A DNA stretch of 64,000 nucleotides from Hydractinia symbiolongicarpus (lineage: Eukaryota > Cnidaria > Hydrozoa > Anthoathecata > Hydractiniidae): assembly GCF_029227915.1 (NCBI RefSeq), contig NC_079878.1, positions 27,369,501 to 27,433,500 on the forward strand, written 5' to 3'. Under the pieces are notes generated by a model. The model saw only the letters and a list, made by a program, of their open reading frames with translations, was not told the DNA's origin and searched no databases. How positions within the stretch are numbered: the stretch's first letter is position 1; each line of letters begins with the position of its first letter. Below, piece after piece: positions 39,153 through 50,739 of the stretch. The translations under genes and the position numbers were made by a program.

Positions 39153-42100
39153 TGGCTTATTTATCACATTTATAAGGTCAAAGTCAAAAATCAGTTTAAT
39201 TTAGTCCCACAGGCAATCGTTTCACTGTTAAAAGGGATGCAACCTAGTAATATCAGAAAAATATCGCTAAATACATGTGGGGACGAATATGTGACGCAAC
39301 CGTTGCAACTCAAACGGACTGATACTGTTAGAAAGTCATTGAAATGTAGTATTTGAAACTGTCTCTATTTCTTCACCGCGCGCTAACGGCTAGGATTGGT
39401 CCTACAGTAAAAAAAGACTGATTTATCCTAACTTTTACATAAAGCGCTACCGCAGCGCCCAGTGTAATCGCTGAGTTCCGGCAATCACGTAAAATTAAGA
39501 AGAATGTTATTTCTTGGACTCCAATCGTCTCATTTATCACATTTATAAGGTCACAGTCCAAAATCAGTTTATTTAAGTGCCACAGTCAATCGTTTCACTG
39601 TTAAAAGCAATACAACCTAGTAATATCAGAAAAATATCGCTAAATACATGTGGGGACGAATATGTGACGTAACCGTTGTAACTCAAACGGACTGATACCG
39701 TTAAAAAGTCATTGAAATGTAGTATTTGAAACTGTGTCTATTTCTTCAGCGCGCGATAACGGCTAGGATTTGTGCCACAGTAAAAAATGACTTACTTATT
39801 TAAATTTTTAAATGAAGCGCTACCTCAGCGCCCAGTATAATCGCTGGGTTCCAGCAATCACGTCAAACTAAGAAGAAAGTTTTTCCTTGGAGTCCAATTT
39901 TATCATTTATCACATTTATAAGGTCACAGTCCAAAGTTAGTTCAATTAAGTCCCACAGTCAATCGTTTCACTGTTAAAAGCGATGCAACCTAGTAATATC
40001 AGAAAAATATCGCTAAATACATGTTGGTACGAATATGTGACGCAACCGTTGTAACTCAAACGGACTGATACCGTTAAAAAGTCATTGAAATGTAGTATTT
40101 GAAACTGTCTCTATTTCTTCAGCGAGCGATAGCAGCTAGGATTTGTCCCACAGTAAAAAATGACTTACTTATTTAAATTTTTAAATGAAGCGCTACCACA
40201 GCGCCCAGTATAATCGCTGGGTTCCAGCAATCACGTCAAACTAAGAAGAAAGTTTTTCCTTGGAGTCCAATTTTATCATTTATCACATTTATCAGGTCAC
40301 AGTCCAAAGTTAGTTCAATTAAGTCCCACAGTCAATCGTTTCACTGTTAAAAGCGATGCAACCTAGTAATATCAGAAAGATATCGCTAAATACATGTTGA
40401 TACGAATATGTGACGCAACCGTTGTAACTCAAACGGTTTGATACTGTAAGAAAGTCAATGCAATGTAGTTCTTGAAACTGTTCATATTTATAAAGCGCGC
40501 GATAACGGCTAGGATTGGTCCCACATAAAATTTGGCTTATTTATCTAAGTTTTTAAATGAAGCGCTACCACAGCGCCCAGTATAATCGCTGAGTTACAGC
40601 AATCATGTCAAATTAAGAAGAATGTTTGTCCTTGTAGTCCAATTGACTCATTTATCACATTTATCAGGTCACAGTCCAAAGTTAGTTCAATTAAGTCCCA
40701 CAGTCAATCGTTTCACTGTTAAAAGCGATGCAACCTAGTAATATCAGAAAGATATCGCTAAATACATGTTGGTACGAATTTGTGACGCAACCGTTGTAAT
40801 TCATGCGGATTGATACTGTTAGAAAGTCAATGAAATGTAGGTTTTGAACCTGTTCCTATTTATTAAGTGCGCTATAACGGCTAGGATTGGTCCCACAATA
40901 AAAAATGGCTTATTTATCCAAGTTTTTAAATAAAGCGCTACCACAGGGTCCAGTGTAATGGCTGATTTCCGGGATATATGTCAAGTTATGAAGAATGTTA
41001 TTTCTTGGAATCCAATTGGCTTATTTATCACATTTATAAGGTCAAAGTCAAAAATCAGTTTAATTTAGTCCCACAGGCAATCGTTTCACTGTTAAAAGGG
41101 ATGCAACCTAGTAATATCAGAAAAATATCGCTAAATACATGTTGTTACGAATATGTGACCCAACCGTTGTAACTCAAACGGACTGACACCGTTAGAAAGT
41201 CAGTGAAATATGGTATTAGAAACTGTCTCTATTTCTTCACCGCGCGCTAACGGCTAGGATTGGTGCTACAGTAAAAAAAGACTGATTTATCCTAATTTTT
41301 ACATAAAGCGCTACCGCAGCGTCCAGTGTAATCGCTGAGTTCCGGCAATCACGTCAAATTAAGAAGAATGTTATTTCTTGGACTCCAATCGTCTCATTTA
41401 TCACATTTATAAGGTCACAGTCCAAAGTTAGTTCAATTAAGTCCCACAGTCAATCGTTTCACTGTTAAAAGCGATGCAACCTAGTAATATCAGAAAAATA
41501 TCGCTAAATACATGTTGGTACGAATATGTGACGCAACCGTTGTAACTCAAACGGACTGATACCGTTAAAAAGTCATTGAAATGTAGTATTTGAAACTGTC
41601 TCTATTTCTTCAGCGCGCGATAACGGCTAGGATTTGTCCCACAGTAAAAAATGACTTACTTATTTAAATTTTTAAATGAAGCGCTACCACAGCGCCCAGT
41701 ATAATTGCTGGGTTCTAGCAATCACGTCAAACTAAGAAGAAAGTTTTTCCTTGGAGTCCAGTTTTATCATTTATCACATTTATAAGGTCACAGTCCAAAG
41801 TTAGTTCAATTAAGTCCCACAGTCATTCGTTTCACTGTTAAAAGCGATGCAACCTAGTAACATCAGAAAAATATCGCTAAATACATGTTGGTACGAATAT
41901 GTGACGCAACCGTTGCAATTCATGCGGATTGATACTGTTAGAAAGTCAATGAAATGTAGTTTTTGAACCTGTTCCTATTTATTAAGTGCGCTATAACGGC
42001 TAGGATTGGTCCCACAATAAAAAATGGCTTATTTATCTAAGTTTTTAAATAAAGCGCTACCACAGGGTCCAATGTAATGGCTGAGTTCCGGTATATATGT

Positions 42101-43943
42101 CAAGTTATGAAGAATGTTATTTCTTGGAATCCAATTGGCTTATTTATCACATTTATAAGGTCAAAGTCAAAAATCAGTTTAATTTAGTCCCACAGGCAAT
42201 CGTTTCACTGTTAAAAGCGATGCAACCTAGTAACATCAGAAAAATATCGCTAAATACATGTTGGTACGAATATGTGACGCAACCGTTGTAACTCAAACTG
42301 TTTGATACTGTAAGAAAGTCAATGCAATGTAGTTCTTGAAACTGTTCATATTTATTAAGCGCGCGATAACGGCTAGGATTGGTCCCACAATAAAATTTGG
42401 CTTATTTATCTAAGTTTTTAAATGAAGCGCTACCACAGCGCCCAGTATAATCGCTGAGTTCCAGCAATCATGTCAAACTAAGAAGAAAGTTTTTCTTTGG
42501 AGAACAATTTCATCATTTATCACATTTATAAGGTCACAGTCCAGAGTCAGTTCAATTAAGTCCCACAGTCAATCGTTTCACTGTTAATAGCGATGCAACC
42601 TAGTAATATCAGAAAGATATCGCTAAATACATGTTGGTACGAATTTGTGACGCAACCGTTGTAATTCATGCGGATTGATACTGTTAGAAACTCAATGAAA
42701 TGTAGTTTTTGAACCTGTTCCAATTTATCAAGCGCGCTAAAACGGCTAGGATTGGTCCCACAATAAAAAATGGCTTATTTATCTAAGTTTTTAAAAAAAG
42801 CGCTACCACAGGGTCCAGTGTAATAGCTGATTTCTGGGATTCATGTCCAGTTATGAAGAATGTTATTTCTTGGAACCCAATTGGCTTATTTATTACATTT
42901 ATAAGGTCAAAGTCAAAAATCAATTTAATTTAGTGCCACAGGCAATCGTTTCACTGTTATAAGCGATGCAACCTAGTAATATCAGAAAAATATCGCTAAA
43001 TACATGTTGGTACGAATATGTGACGCAACCGTTGTAACTCAAACGGACTGACACCGTTAGAAAGTCAGTAAGATGTGGTATTAGGAACTGTCTCTATTTC
43101 TTCTTCGCGCGCTAACGGCTAGGATTGGTCCTACAGTAAAAAAAGACTGATTTATCCTAATTTTTACATAAACCGCTATCGCAGCGCCCAGTGTAATCGC
43201 TGAGTTCCGGCAATCACGTCAAATTAAGAAGAATGTTATTTCTTGGACTCCAATCGTCTCATTTATCACATTTATAAGGTCACAGTCCAGAATCAGTTCA
43301 ATTAAGGCCCACAGTTAATCGTTTCACTGTTAAAAGCGATGCAACCTAGTAATATCAGAAAAATATCGCTAAATACATGTTGGTACGAATATGTGACGCA
43401 ACCGTTGTAACTCAAACCGATTGATACTGTTAGAAAGTGAATGAAATTTAGTTTTTGAAACTCTTCCTATTTATAAAGCGCGCGATAACGGCTAGGATTG
43501 GTCCCACAAAAAAAAAGGCTTATTTATCTAAGTTTTTAAATAAAGCGCTACAACAGCGCCCAGTATAATCGCTGAGTTACAGCAATCATGTCAAATTAAG
43601 AAGAATGTTTTTCCTTGGAGTCAAATTGTCTCATTTATCACAGTCATAAGGTCACAGACCAGAACCAGTTCAATTAAGTCCCACAGTCAATCGTTTCACT
43701 GTTAAAAGCGATGCAACCTAGTAATATCAGATAAATATCGCTAAATACATGTTGGTAAGAATATGTGAGGCAACCGTTGTAACTTAAACGGACTGACACG
43801 GTTAGAAACTCAATGAAATTGAGTTTTTGAAACTGCCTCTATTTCTTTGCGCGCGATAACGACTAGGATTTGTCCCACAGTACAAGAAGGACTTTTTTAT
43901 CTAAATTCTTTAATAAAGCGCTGACACAGCGCCCAGTGTAACT

Positions 43944-44419
43944 GTCGAGTTCAAGCAATCATGTCAAATTAAGAAGAATGTTATTTCTTGGAGTTCATTT
44001 GTCTCATTTATCACATTCTTAAATCCAAAGTCTAAAACCAGTTATATTAAGTCCCACAGTCAATCGTGTCACTGTTAAAAGCGACGCAACCTAGTAATGT
44101 CAGAAAGATATCGCTAAATACATGTTGGTACGAATTTGTGACGCAACCGTTGTAAATCATGCGAATTGATACTGTTAGAGAGTCGAGTTCAAGCAATCAT
44201 GTCAAATTAAGAAGAATGTTATTTCTTGGAGTTCATTCGTCTCATTTATCACATTCTTAAATCCAAAGTCTAAAACCAGTTATATTAAGTCCCACAGTCA
44301 ATTGTGTCACTGTTAAAAGCGACGCAACCTAGTAATGTCAGAAAGATATCGCTAAATACATGTTGGTACGAATTTGTGACGCAACCGTTGTAAATCATGC
44401 GAATTGATACTGTTAGAGA
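43944..44419 (+). repeat. 238-bp partial-monomer tandem duplication
   Basis: GTCGAGTTCAAGCAATCATG starts at 43,944 and again at 44,182, and the intervening 238 bp are duplicated almost perfectly. The junction lies where GTTAGAGAGTC meets GAGTTCAAGC, a short GAGTC/GAGTT overlap. This breaks the 373-bp register and looks like an out-of-phase exchange at microhomology. Confidence 0.85.
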
Positions 44420-46297
44420 GTCAATGAAATGTAGTTTTTGAAACTGTCTATATTTCTTCAGCGCGTGCTAACGGGCAGGATTGGTCCCACAGTAAAAAAA
44501 AACTAATTTATCAAAATTTTTAAATAAAGCGCTACCGCAGCGCCCAGTGTAATCGCTGAGTTCCGGCAATCACGTCAAATTAAGAAGAATGTTATTTCTT
44601 GGACTCCAATCGTCTCATTTATCACATTTATAAGGTCACAGTCCAAAATCAGTTTATTTCAGTGCCACAGTCAATCGTTTCACTGTTAAAAGCAATACAA
44701 CCTAGTAATATCAGAAAAATATCGCTAAATACATGTGGGGACGAATATGTGACGCAACCGTTGTAACTCAAACGGACTGATATCATTAGAAATTCATTGA
44801 AATGTAGTATTTGAAACTGTCTCTATTTCTTCAGCGCGCGATAACGGCTAGGATTTGTCCCACAGTAAAAAATAACTTACTTATTTAAATTTTTAAATGA
44901 AGCGCTACCACAGCGCCCAGTATAATCGCTGAGTTCCAGCAATCATGTCAAACTAAGAAGAAAGTTTTTCCTTGGAGTCCAATTTTATCATTTATCACAT
45001 TTATAAGGTCAAAGTCAAAAATCAATTTAATTTAGTTCCACAGGCAATCGTTTCAGTGTTAAAAGCGATGCAACCTAGTAATATCAGAAAAATATCGCTA
45101 AATACATGTTGTTACGAATATGTGACCTAACCGTTGTAACTCAAACGGACTGACACCGTTAGAAAGTCAGTAAGATGTGGTATTAGAACCTGTCTCTATT
45201 TCTTCACCGCTCGCTAACGGCTAGGTTTGGTCCTACAGTAAAAAAAGACTGATTTATCCTAATTTTTACATAAAGCGCTACTGCAGCGCCCAGTGTAATC
45301 GCTGAGTTCCGGCAATCACGTCAAATTAAGAAGAATGTTATTTCTTGGACTCCAATCGTCTCATTTATCACATTTATAAGGTCACAGTCCAAAATCAGTT
45401 TATTTCAGTGCCACAGTCAATCGTTTCACTGTTAAAAGCAATACAACCTAGTAATATCAGAAAAATATCGCTAAATACATGTGGGGACGAATATGTGACG
45501 CAACCGTTGTAACTCAAACGGACTGATACCATTAGAAATTCATTGAAATGTAGTATTTGAAACTGTCTCTATTTCTTCAGCGCGCGATAACGGCCAGGAT
45601 TTGTCCCACAGTAAAAAATGACTTACTTATTTAAATTTTTAAATGAAGCGCTACCACAGCGCCCAGTATAATCGCTGAGTTCCAGCAATCATGTCAAACT
45701 AAGAAGAAAGTTTTTCCTTGGAGTACAATTTTATCATTTATCACATTTATAAGGTCACAGTCCAGAATCAGTTCAATTAAGTCCCACAGTCAATCGTTTC
45801 ACTGTTAAAAGTGATGCAACCTAGTAATATCAGAAAATATCGCTAAATACATGTTGGTACGAATATGTGACCCAACCGTTGTAACTCAAATGGACTGACA
45901 CCGTTAAAAAGTCAATGAAATGTAGTTTTTGAACGTGCCGCTATTTCTTCAACGTGCGATAACGGCTAGGTTTCGTCCCACATTAAAAAATGGCTTATTT
46001 ATCTAAATTTTCAAATGAAGCGCTACCACAGCGCCCAGTGTAATCGCTGAGTTCCGGTAATCATGTCAAATTGAGAAGAATTTTATTTCTTGGAGTCCAA
46101 TTGCCTCATTTATCACATTTATCAGGTCACAGTCCAAAGTTTGTTCAATTAAGTCCCACAGTCAAGCGTTTCACTGTTAAAAGCGATGCAACCTAGTAAT
46201 ATCAGAAAGATATTGCTAAATACATGTTGGTACGAATTTGTGACGAAACCGTTGTAAATCATGCGGATTGATACTGTTAGAAAGTCAATGAAATGTA

Positions 46298-46300
46298 GTT
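46298..46300. repeat. Target-site duplication GTT (left)
   Basis: GTT abuts the left transposon end and recurs at 50,740-50,742 right after the right end. The empty site reads TGTAGTTTTTGAAAC in other monomers. Removing the element plus one GTT gives landmark spacing 4,815 - 4,442 = 373. Confidence 0.85.
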
Positions 46301-46346
46301 CACGGCGGGTAAAACACGGCCTATTTTATAGCAGTAATTTGTGCGG

Positions 46347-46664
46347 ATGAAAACGGCCCTTGTAATTGCGAGAGCGGTCGCTTTTAGATCTGATGCTCGT
46401 GGGCGTATATGCTGTCTCTTTGAATGTGTTTTCTGGCGGATTTTCAGCTATTATATGAGCACTACATGTCGAATTAGCAAGAAGAAGCAACAAATATTCT
46501 CACAAGAGGGAACGAAGCATCGTAGTGAGTCTTCGGAGACCGCATTGACACTGTTACTTGAACCCCCAGACCCTAACCTCTTCGAAGTATGTGTTTTTCA
46601 AGCTCTATGGAATCATCTTTATCCTTATAAAAGGGAATTTGTCTTTATATTTTCATTTTCATGA
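46347..46664 (+). CDS. Doubtful small ORF near the transposon's left end
   Basis: A 105-codon frame from an ATG. The first half is Arg/Cys-rich (ARAVAFRSDARGRICCLF), and the second half (SSETALTLLLEPPDPNLFEV) looks somewhat protein-like. No family is recognised. It could be a 5' exon of the element's gene or a chance frame; position within the element is the only support. Confidence 0.25.
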   Translation: MKTALVIARAVAFRSDARGRICCLFECVFWRIFSYYMSTTCRISKKKQQIFSQEGTKHRSESSETALTLLLEPPDPNLFEVCVFQALWNHLYPYKREFVFIFSFS

Positions 46665-46913
46665 AAGGTTTATTTAAGTTTTTGTAATTTTGTTTTTCTC
46701 AAAAAATGTTTGGATGACTCTATTTTTAGCTGTAAAGTTGACCCATTTTTGGATGCCGCCATTTTTTTCTCAGGATGTCACAGTCACACACAGGTGTGGG
46801 GTAGCAGCACAGGCTAGCCACGTATATATCTGTGATTATGTAGTAGTGTGTATTATACTCTTATTTGCCTTTTGGTCTCAAGATTCTTTTTTATTATTTG
46901 GTCTTAGAGAGTT

Positions 46914-47420
46914 ATGTCATTTACTACGAAACTAGAAACCTACGAAGTGTTGAAAGAAAAAAAATTGAACGTTGTTGTGACTTTACAATACCATTTGAAG
47001 AGAATTTTGGATTCAATTCGTAGAAAGATTTCGTTTCACCAGAAATTCAGGAATCCTTTGGTAATAGAAGTCACAGAATATATTGCACCACCTATCTACT
47101 ACGAACTTTTCAGAGCAGTACGCGACTATAAAATTAGTGCCGGTTTTGTGGCGGAAACAGTGAAGGACTCCAAAAATTGTACAAAAGAATATTTGTTAGA
47201 ATTCAACCACCTCCAAGTCTTCAAACACCATTTGCAAGAAGTCCTGGAAGAAGAGATTGACCTTTTTTTTCATAAAAGAAATTCGATAGGGAATGTTGGT
47301 TGTGTTGTTGCTTCTCCGGAAAGAAAAATAACATTACAATATAAAGTAAAAACTGGCGCTTTATTTATTTCTATGCATTATTCTGTCACCAACAAGTATG
47401 GAAATTTGATCAGCTTTTAG
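46914..47420 (+). CDS. Unknown 168-residue transposon ORF
   Basis: A complete frame from ATG to TAG inside the CACGG-ended element. The protein is soluble-looking, alternating helical and beta-like, with an acidic helical stretch at about 120-128 (LQEVLEEEIDLFF) and a basic N-terminal third (RRKISFHQKFR at about 38-48). It has no signal peptide, membrane segment or metal-binding motif. It ends 29 bp before the start of the 501-residue ORF, in a different frame, so the two may be separate proteins of one transcription unit or exons of a spliced gene. Function is unknown; an accessory or DNA-binding role would be a guess. Confidence 0.5.
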   Translation: MSFTTKLETYEVLKEKKLNVVVTLQYHLKRILDSIRRKISFHQKFRNPLVIEVTEYIAPPIYYELFRAVRDYKISAGFVAETVKDSKNCTKEYLLEFNHLQVFKHHLQEVLEEEIDLFFHKRNSIGNVGCVVASPERKITLQYKVKTGALFISMHYSVTNKYGNLISF

Positions 47421-47449
47421 TTTTCTTATATATATCTTCTGTTATCCAA

Positions 47450-48955
47450 ATGCCCCCTAAAGGAAGTAACGTGCAAAGAAAAAAGTTCAGCTGTTTGGGT
47501 AACTTTCAGCACAATAAAAAAGTTATTTCAGAAATGGATGTAAAAATTGAACAGCAAAAAGAGATTATTTTAGAAAAGCAGAATTTGCTTCAGCAAGAGT
47601 TAGATAAAAATTCATGTTTAGATGTAGAACTTAAAGAAACTGCTATCCAAATCAACCATAAAAAACGAAAACTATTTCATAAGAAAGCTATTTTAAATCA
47701 AGTGAAGAAAGGAGTTAGCAAAACAGTTAGTGACATTGCTACTCAAAAACCAAAGTATAGTATAGCAATATCAGCTTCTGTTGTAAAAAGGAGAAAACTG
47801 AATCCAACCACTGCTAACCTGAACATTAAAGCGAAAAGTGTTAGACGCAAGGAAACTTTTGGATCCTGTTTGGTAATACATGGTGGAACCAAAAACAACA
47901 TAGAACCTGTTGTTGAAGGAATGTTAGACACGTTAACAAGTCAGTGTAGTGTAAAAATTGTAAGCAAGAAGATTTTAACTTCTAATCCTTCTTTAGTAAA
48001 ATCAGTATGTGACAGTGCAGTGAGTACATATAACAAAGATTATTATTTATCAGAACAGAACATGCTACGATCCTTGAATTGTTATTACAGTCATAATGTA
48101 CTAGGGAAACGTAAATATACCAGTATCAGAAGAGCAAATTCTAATTCTACTTTCAGAGGTTTGGGTATCACTAATTATGTTTCTTATAGCTTACTTGCAA
48201 AGAGAATTAATGGTTTAGATATCGGTACTTTACATGATGTCTCTTCACTTGATCATGATAAGAAAGATGTGAAAGGTGTATATCGAAACCCAACGGAATA
48301 TATTTTGAGATTGGCAAAGTTTTACTTGACCGTAAATGAAAATCGTGTGGACAAGTTAAAAACATTTGATAACATTCTACAAATGGATAGTGACGCTGTG
48401 TTATTCCTGTTGGCATTTGGAGGTGATTCAGCACCGATTTGTGGTATGTCATTCTTAGTGTCATTTTTAAATGTTGGTAAAAGGATAGCTAGTAGTTCAG
48501 AGCAATTTTTACTGCTTGGAGCAGATGTGGATGAGAATTCTAAGTCAGTTTCAAACTTTGTTCTCAAGTTAGTAGCCGATATAAAATATCTTGAAAGTGA
48601 AACCTTTGTGGTGCAGTGTGGAAAGATAGAACGCAAGGTAGAATTCAAGATGGAAGGACGAGAACAAAAGCATCAGGCAATATCAAAATATGCGGAAAAT
48701 ACAACATTCCAGAATCGATGGCCTCTTATTTTCAGACATGAGTATGTACAGTTAATTCATTTGAGAGAGAATGGTTTCCACAGAGCGCGATACAATAAAA
48801 GAATAGTGAAGTATGTGCCAGATATTGGAGATGGGTGCTGCACCAAATGTGGGTTGTTATTAGCTACATTTAGTAATTGTGTAATATGTGATAGTAGTTT
48901 AATGAAAAAAATTGAAGGCAAAGCACTGTTCTCAATTTTGCACGTTGCTTCCTGA
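47450..48955 (+). CDS. Putative transposase of the CACGG-ended element (501 aa)
   Basis: A single uninterrupted frame, by far the longest non-repetitive one in the window. Residues about 22-92 form a charged coiled-coil-like region; VVKRRKL (111-117) could be a nuclear signal. A central block has FGGDSAP (323-329), FLVSFLNVGKR (335-345), LLGADVDENS (355-364) and KYLESETFVV (379-388). The C-terminus has EGREQKHQ (402-409), RWPLIFRHEYVQLIHLRENG (423-442) and a zinc-ribbon-like C464-x2-C467-x9-C477-x2-C480. Asp in GGDSAP and GADVDENS could be catalytic acids of an RNase H-like fold. I recall similar motifs in uncharacterised animal element proteins but cannot name the family. The abrupt join near residues 400-402 suggests loss of a middle segment. 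Confidence 0.55.
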   Translation: MPPKGSNVQRKKFSCLGNFQHNKKVISEMDVKIEQQKEIILEKQNLLQQELDKNSCLDVELKETAIQINHKKRKLFHKKAILNQVKKGVSKTVSDIATQKPKYSIAISASVVKRRKLNPTTANLNIKAKSVRRKETFGSCLVIHGGTKNNIEPVVEGMLDTLTSQCSVKIVSKKILTSNPSLVKSVCDSAVSTYNKDYYLSEQNMLRSLNCYYSHNVLGKRKYTSIRRANSNSTFRGLGITNYVSYSLLAKRINGLDIGTLHDVSSLDHDKKDVKGVYRNPTEYILRLAKFYLTVNENRVDKLKTFDNILQMDSDAVLFLLAFGGDSAPICGMSFLVSFLNVGKRIASSSEQFLLLGADVDENSKSVSNFVLKLVADIKYLESETFVVQCGKIERKVEFKMEGREQKHQAISKYAENTTFQNRWPLIFRHEYVQLIHLRENGFHRARYNKRIVKYVPDIGDGCCTKCGLLLATFSNCVICDSSLMKKIEGKALFSILHVAS

Positions 48956-50700
48956 TCACATATGGGGATCGTGTTATGATTTATTTGAGATTTATTTAAA
49001 TGAGAGGTAATGTTTGTGTTCGATTTTCTCGTTGAAACTTGAAGTAGGATTTGGATTTTTTCGTGCCAAAATTGATAATGTGAAGTTTTGAACTAAATTC
49101 TGTTTTTTTTTTAGGTGGCCAAAATTTTATCTTGCTTATCTTCATTTGTTCTATGATACATTTCTTTGATAAATGGAAACAGTGATAGCCACTATTTTAA
49201 GTCAGTTATTTTGGTGCAAATTTTATTTTTAGTATGTCACTTTCTGTTTTATTTTATTTTTATTTTACATAATCGTAGAAACTTTTATGAAGGAAACTTG
49301 GAAAATTTTATCCATATATATCTTCAGAAGTTTATCTTGCAAATTGTCGCAAAACAGTGGTTCACGAAAAAGATTTTTGTGGTATCGATCTGATAAATAA
49401 GGATCAGAAATTTTCACGATAAATTAATTTTCGCAAGGGAAAAATCTTGCATTTTGACGGGAATTAATTTTCGCGAATTGGCCATATAATATGGTATTTT
49501 CTTGTATATAAAGAAAGAGTTGTTTATTTAATTTTTTTAGGTTTTACAGTTTCTAGAAAAAAGTATGCTCGTTAGTTCTATTATATATATACATATTTTT
49601 GTTTATTTTATTCTTTAATTTTTACGAGAAACAGTACCTATTTTACCCGGATTAGCTTTTGCGTCATAGGATTAATATTTGCGGATTGCGGTTTTAGTGA
49701 GAAGATTCTACAATTTATTTGCATCATTGTGGCTGTATTTTTATGTTTTATTGCAAAATTGTGACACATACGTATGTTCATTCTCAATTTGTATTGTGTT
49801 GAATTCTACGGACAACTGATTCTTAGATATTTTGCTGGATTAAATTTTGCGAACCAATGCAAACACCTTAAGGAAATAAAATTTGGCGGGAAGTTGATTT
49901 GGCGATTGAAGAAATTGGCATATTTGGCGAGAATTTAATTTGGCGGTCAGCAGGTTTTTCCATATTTAGCGAGAATTTAATTTGGCGATTAACGAAAAAA
50001 GAGCACAACTACGTAGCCAGTATATGATATAATCTAGTAAACCACACTCTACCGTAATGGTCAAAGAGCCAGGTAAAGCAAATGCGAGCGACTGTAGGTA
50101 AGGAGACAGGTATCATTTCTAGTATATATATATTATATAGCTACAGTTATTTTCATATCTTTTTTATTTTGATATGCATTTTTTTCTCCATATCTTTTTA
50201 TGTATGAAAATATATTTTTCCACCAAATACAAGAAAGTTGTGTATTTGATGCATATAACCTTTAAACACAGCAAAGGAATTCCTTGTGTTGCTGTATCTT
50301 AAGCAGACAGAGGAGAGGCAGCAGAAAAAAGTTGTTACATTATTTATACATTTACTAGCTACACCTCTACCAGTGATCAGAAAATGAATCGCTAAGAACT
50401 CTAACTGAAGCAAATATACTAGATACATATACTACAGTAGATATTGATAAAACTTTAACCATAAATAAGATCTCTAAAGTAAATTTATCCCAAAACGATC
50501 AAATTTGGTGTCTTCGGCTCCTTTCTCGAAAGTGCAATAGCAGCCATATTACATTTCCTCCTCCGTAGCAATTTTTCACGCTTTTACGGAATTAATACCC
50601 TTAATAGAGAAGGAGAGCGCGTTCATGTAGAAACTTTATGTATTAAGTCATGAATGAACGCCATCGGGTCGTGGAGTTGATTTGTCCTCTCCGTCCGCAT
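48956..50700 (+). other. Non-coding 3' part of the DNA transposon
   Basis: AT-rich with no supported gene; frames at 49,166 (75 codons) and 50,198 (minus strand) are Phe-rich chance frames. It holds GCG-spaced dispersed motifs: AATTAATTTTCGC twice near 49,420-49,480, and TTTGGCG/AATTTAATTTGGCG four or more times at 49,880-49,990. These could be a nested miniature element. Close to the right end GCGTTCATG and CATGAATGAACGC (50,620-50,662) form an imperfect inverted repeat. Confidence 0.5.
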
Positions 50701-50739
50701 GCGAATTGCTCGTTTTAACCCCCGATTTTGCCCGCCGTG

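Larger units (their letters stand above)
15966..46300 (+). repeat. 373-bp satellite array, left block (about 80 monomers)
   Basis: The landmark TAACGGCTAGGATT recurs at 15,967, 16,340, 16,713, 17,086 and 17,459, exactly 373 bp apart, and so on across the block in one orientation. Each monomer carries in order CAGTATAATCGCTGAG, CAATCATGTCAAA, TCACATTTATAAGGTCACAG, CAATCGTTTCACTGTTAAA, ATGCAACCTAGTAATATCAG, AATATCGCTAAATACATG, ACGAATATGTGACGCAACCG and CAATGAAATGTAG. Monomers form several recurring subtypes, for example AACTAAGAAGAAAGTTTTTCC versus AATTAAGAAGAATGTTATTTC. Most contain the small hairpins GCGCTACCACAGCGC and CCGTTGTAACTCAAACGG. No coding function is evident; a centromeric or heterochromatic role is possible. 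Confidence 0.97.
46301..50739 (+). mobile_element. DNA transposon with CACGGCGGG termini, 4,439 bp
   Basis: The termini are perfect 9-bp inverted repeats (CACGGCGGG and CCCGCCGTG). Weaker pairing continues inward: GTAAAACACGG against the complement GCAAAATCGGG. The 3-bp duplication and CAC-type end fit the CACTA/EnSpm (CMC) group best among those I know; Academ and Zator also make 3-bp duplications. Two plausible genes lie at 46,914-47,420 and 47,450-48,955 on the plus strand, followed by about 1.8 kb of AT-rich non-coding DNA. It interrupts one satellite monomer cleanly and postdates it. It is not duplicated with the satellite in this window. Confidence 0.85.

Noticed and set aside
46690-46935. 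81-codon frame between the left end and the 168-residue ORF
   Set aside because: Overlaps the start of the 168-residue ORF in another frame, is hydrophobic and low in charge, and has no recognisable motif.
47743-48648. Minus-strand frames of 62-108 codons within the putative transposase
   Set aside because: Antisense shadows of the 501-residue frame with no independent support.
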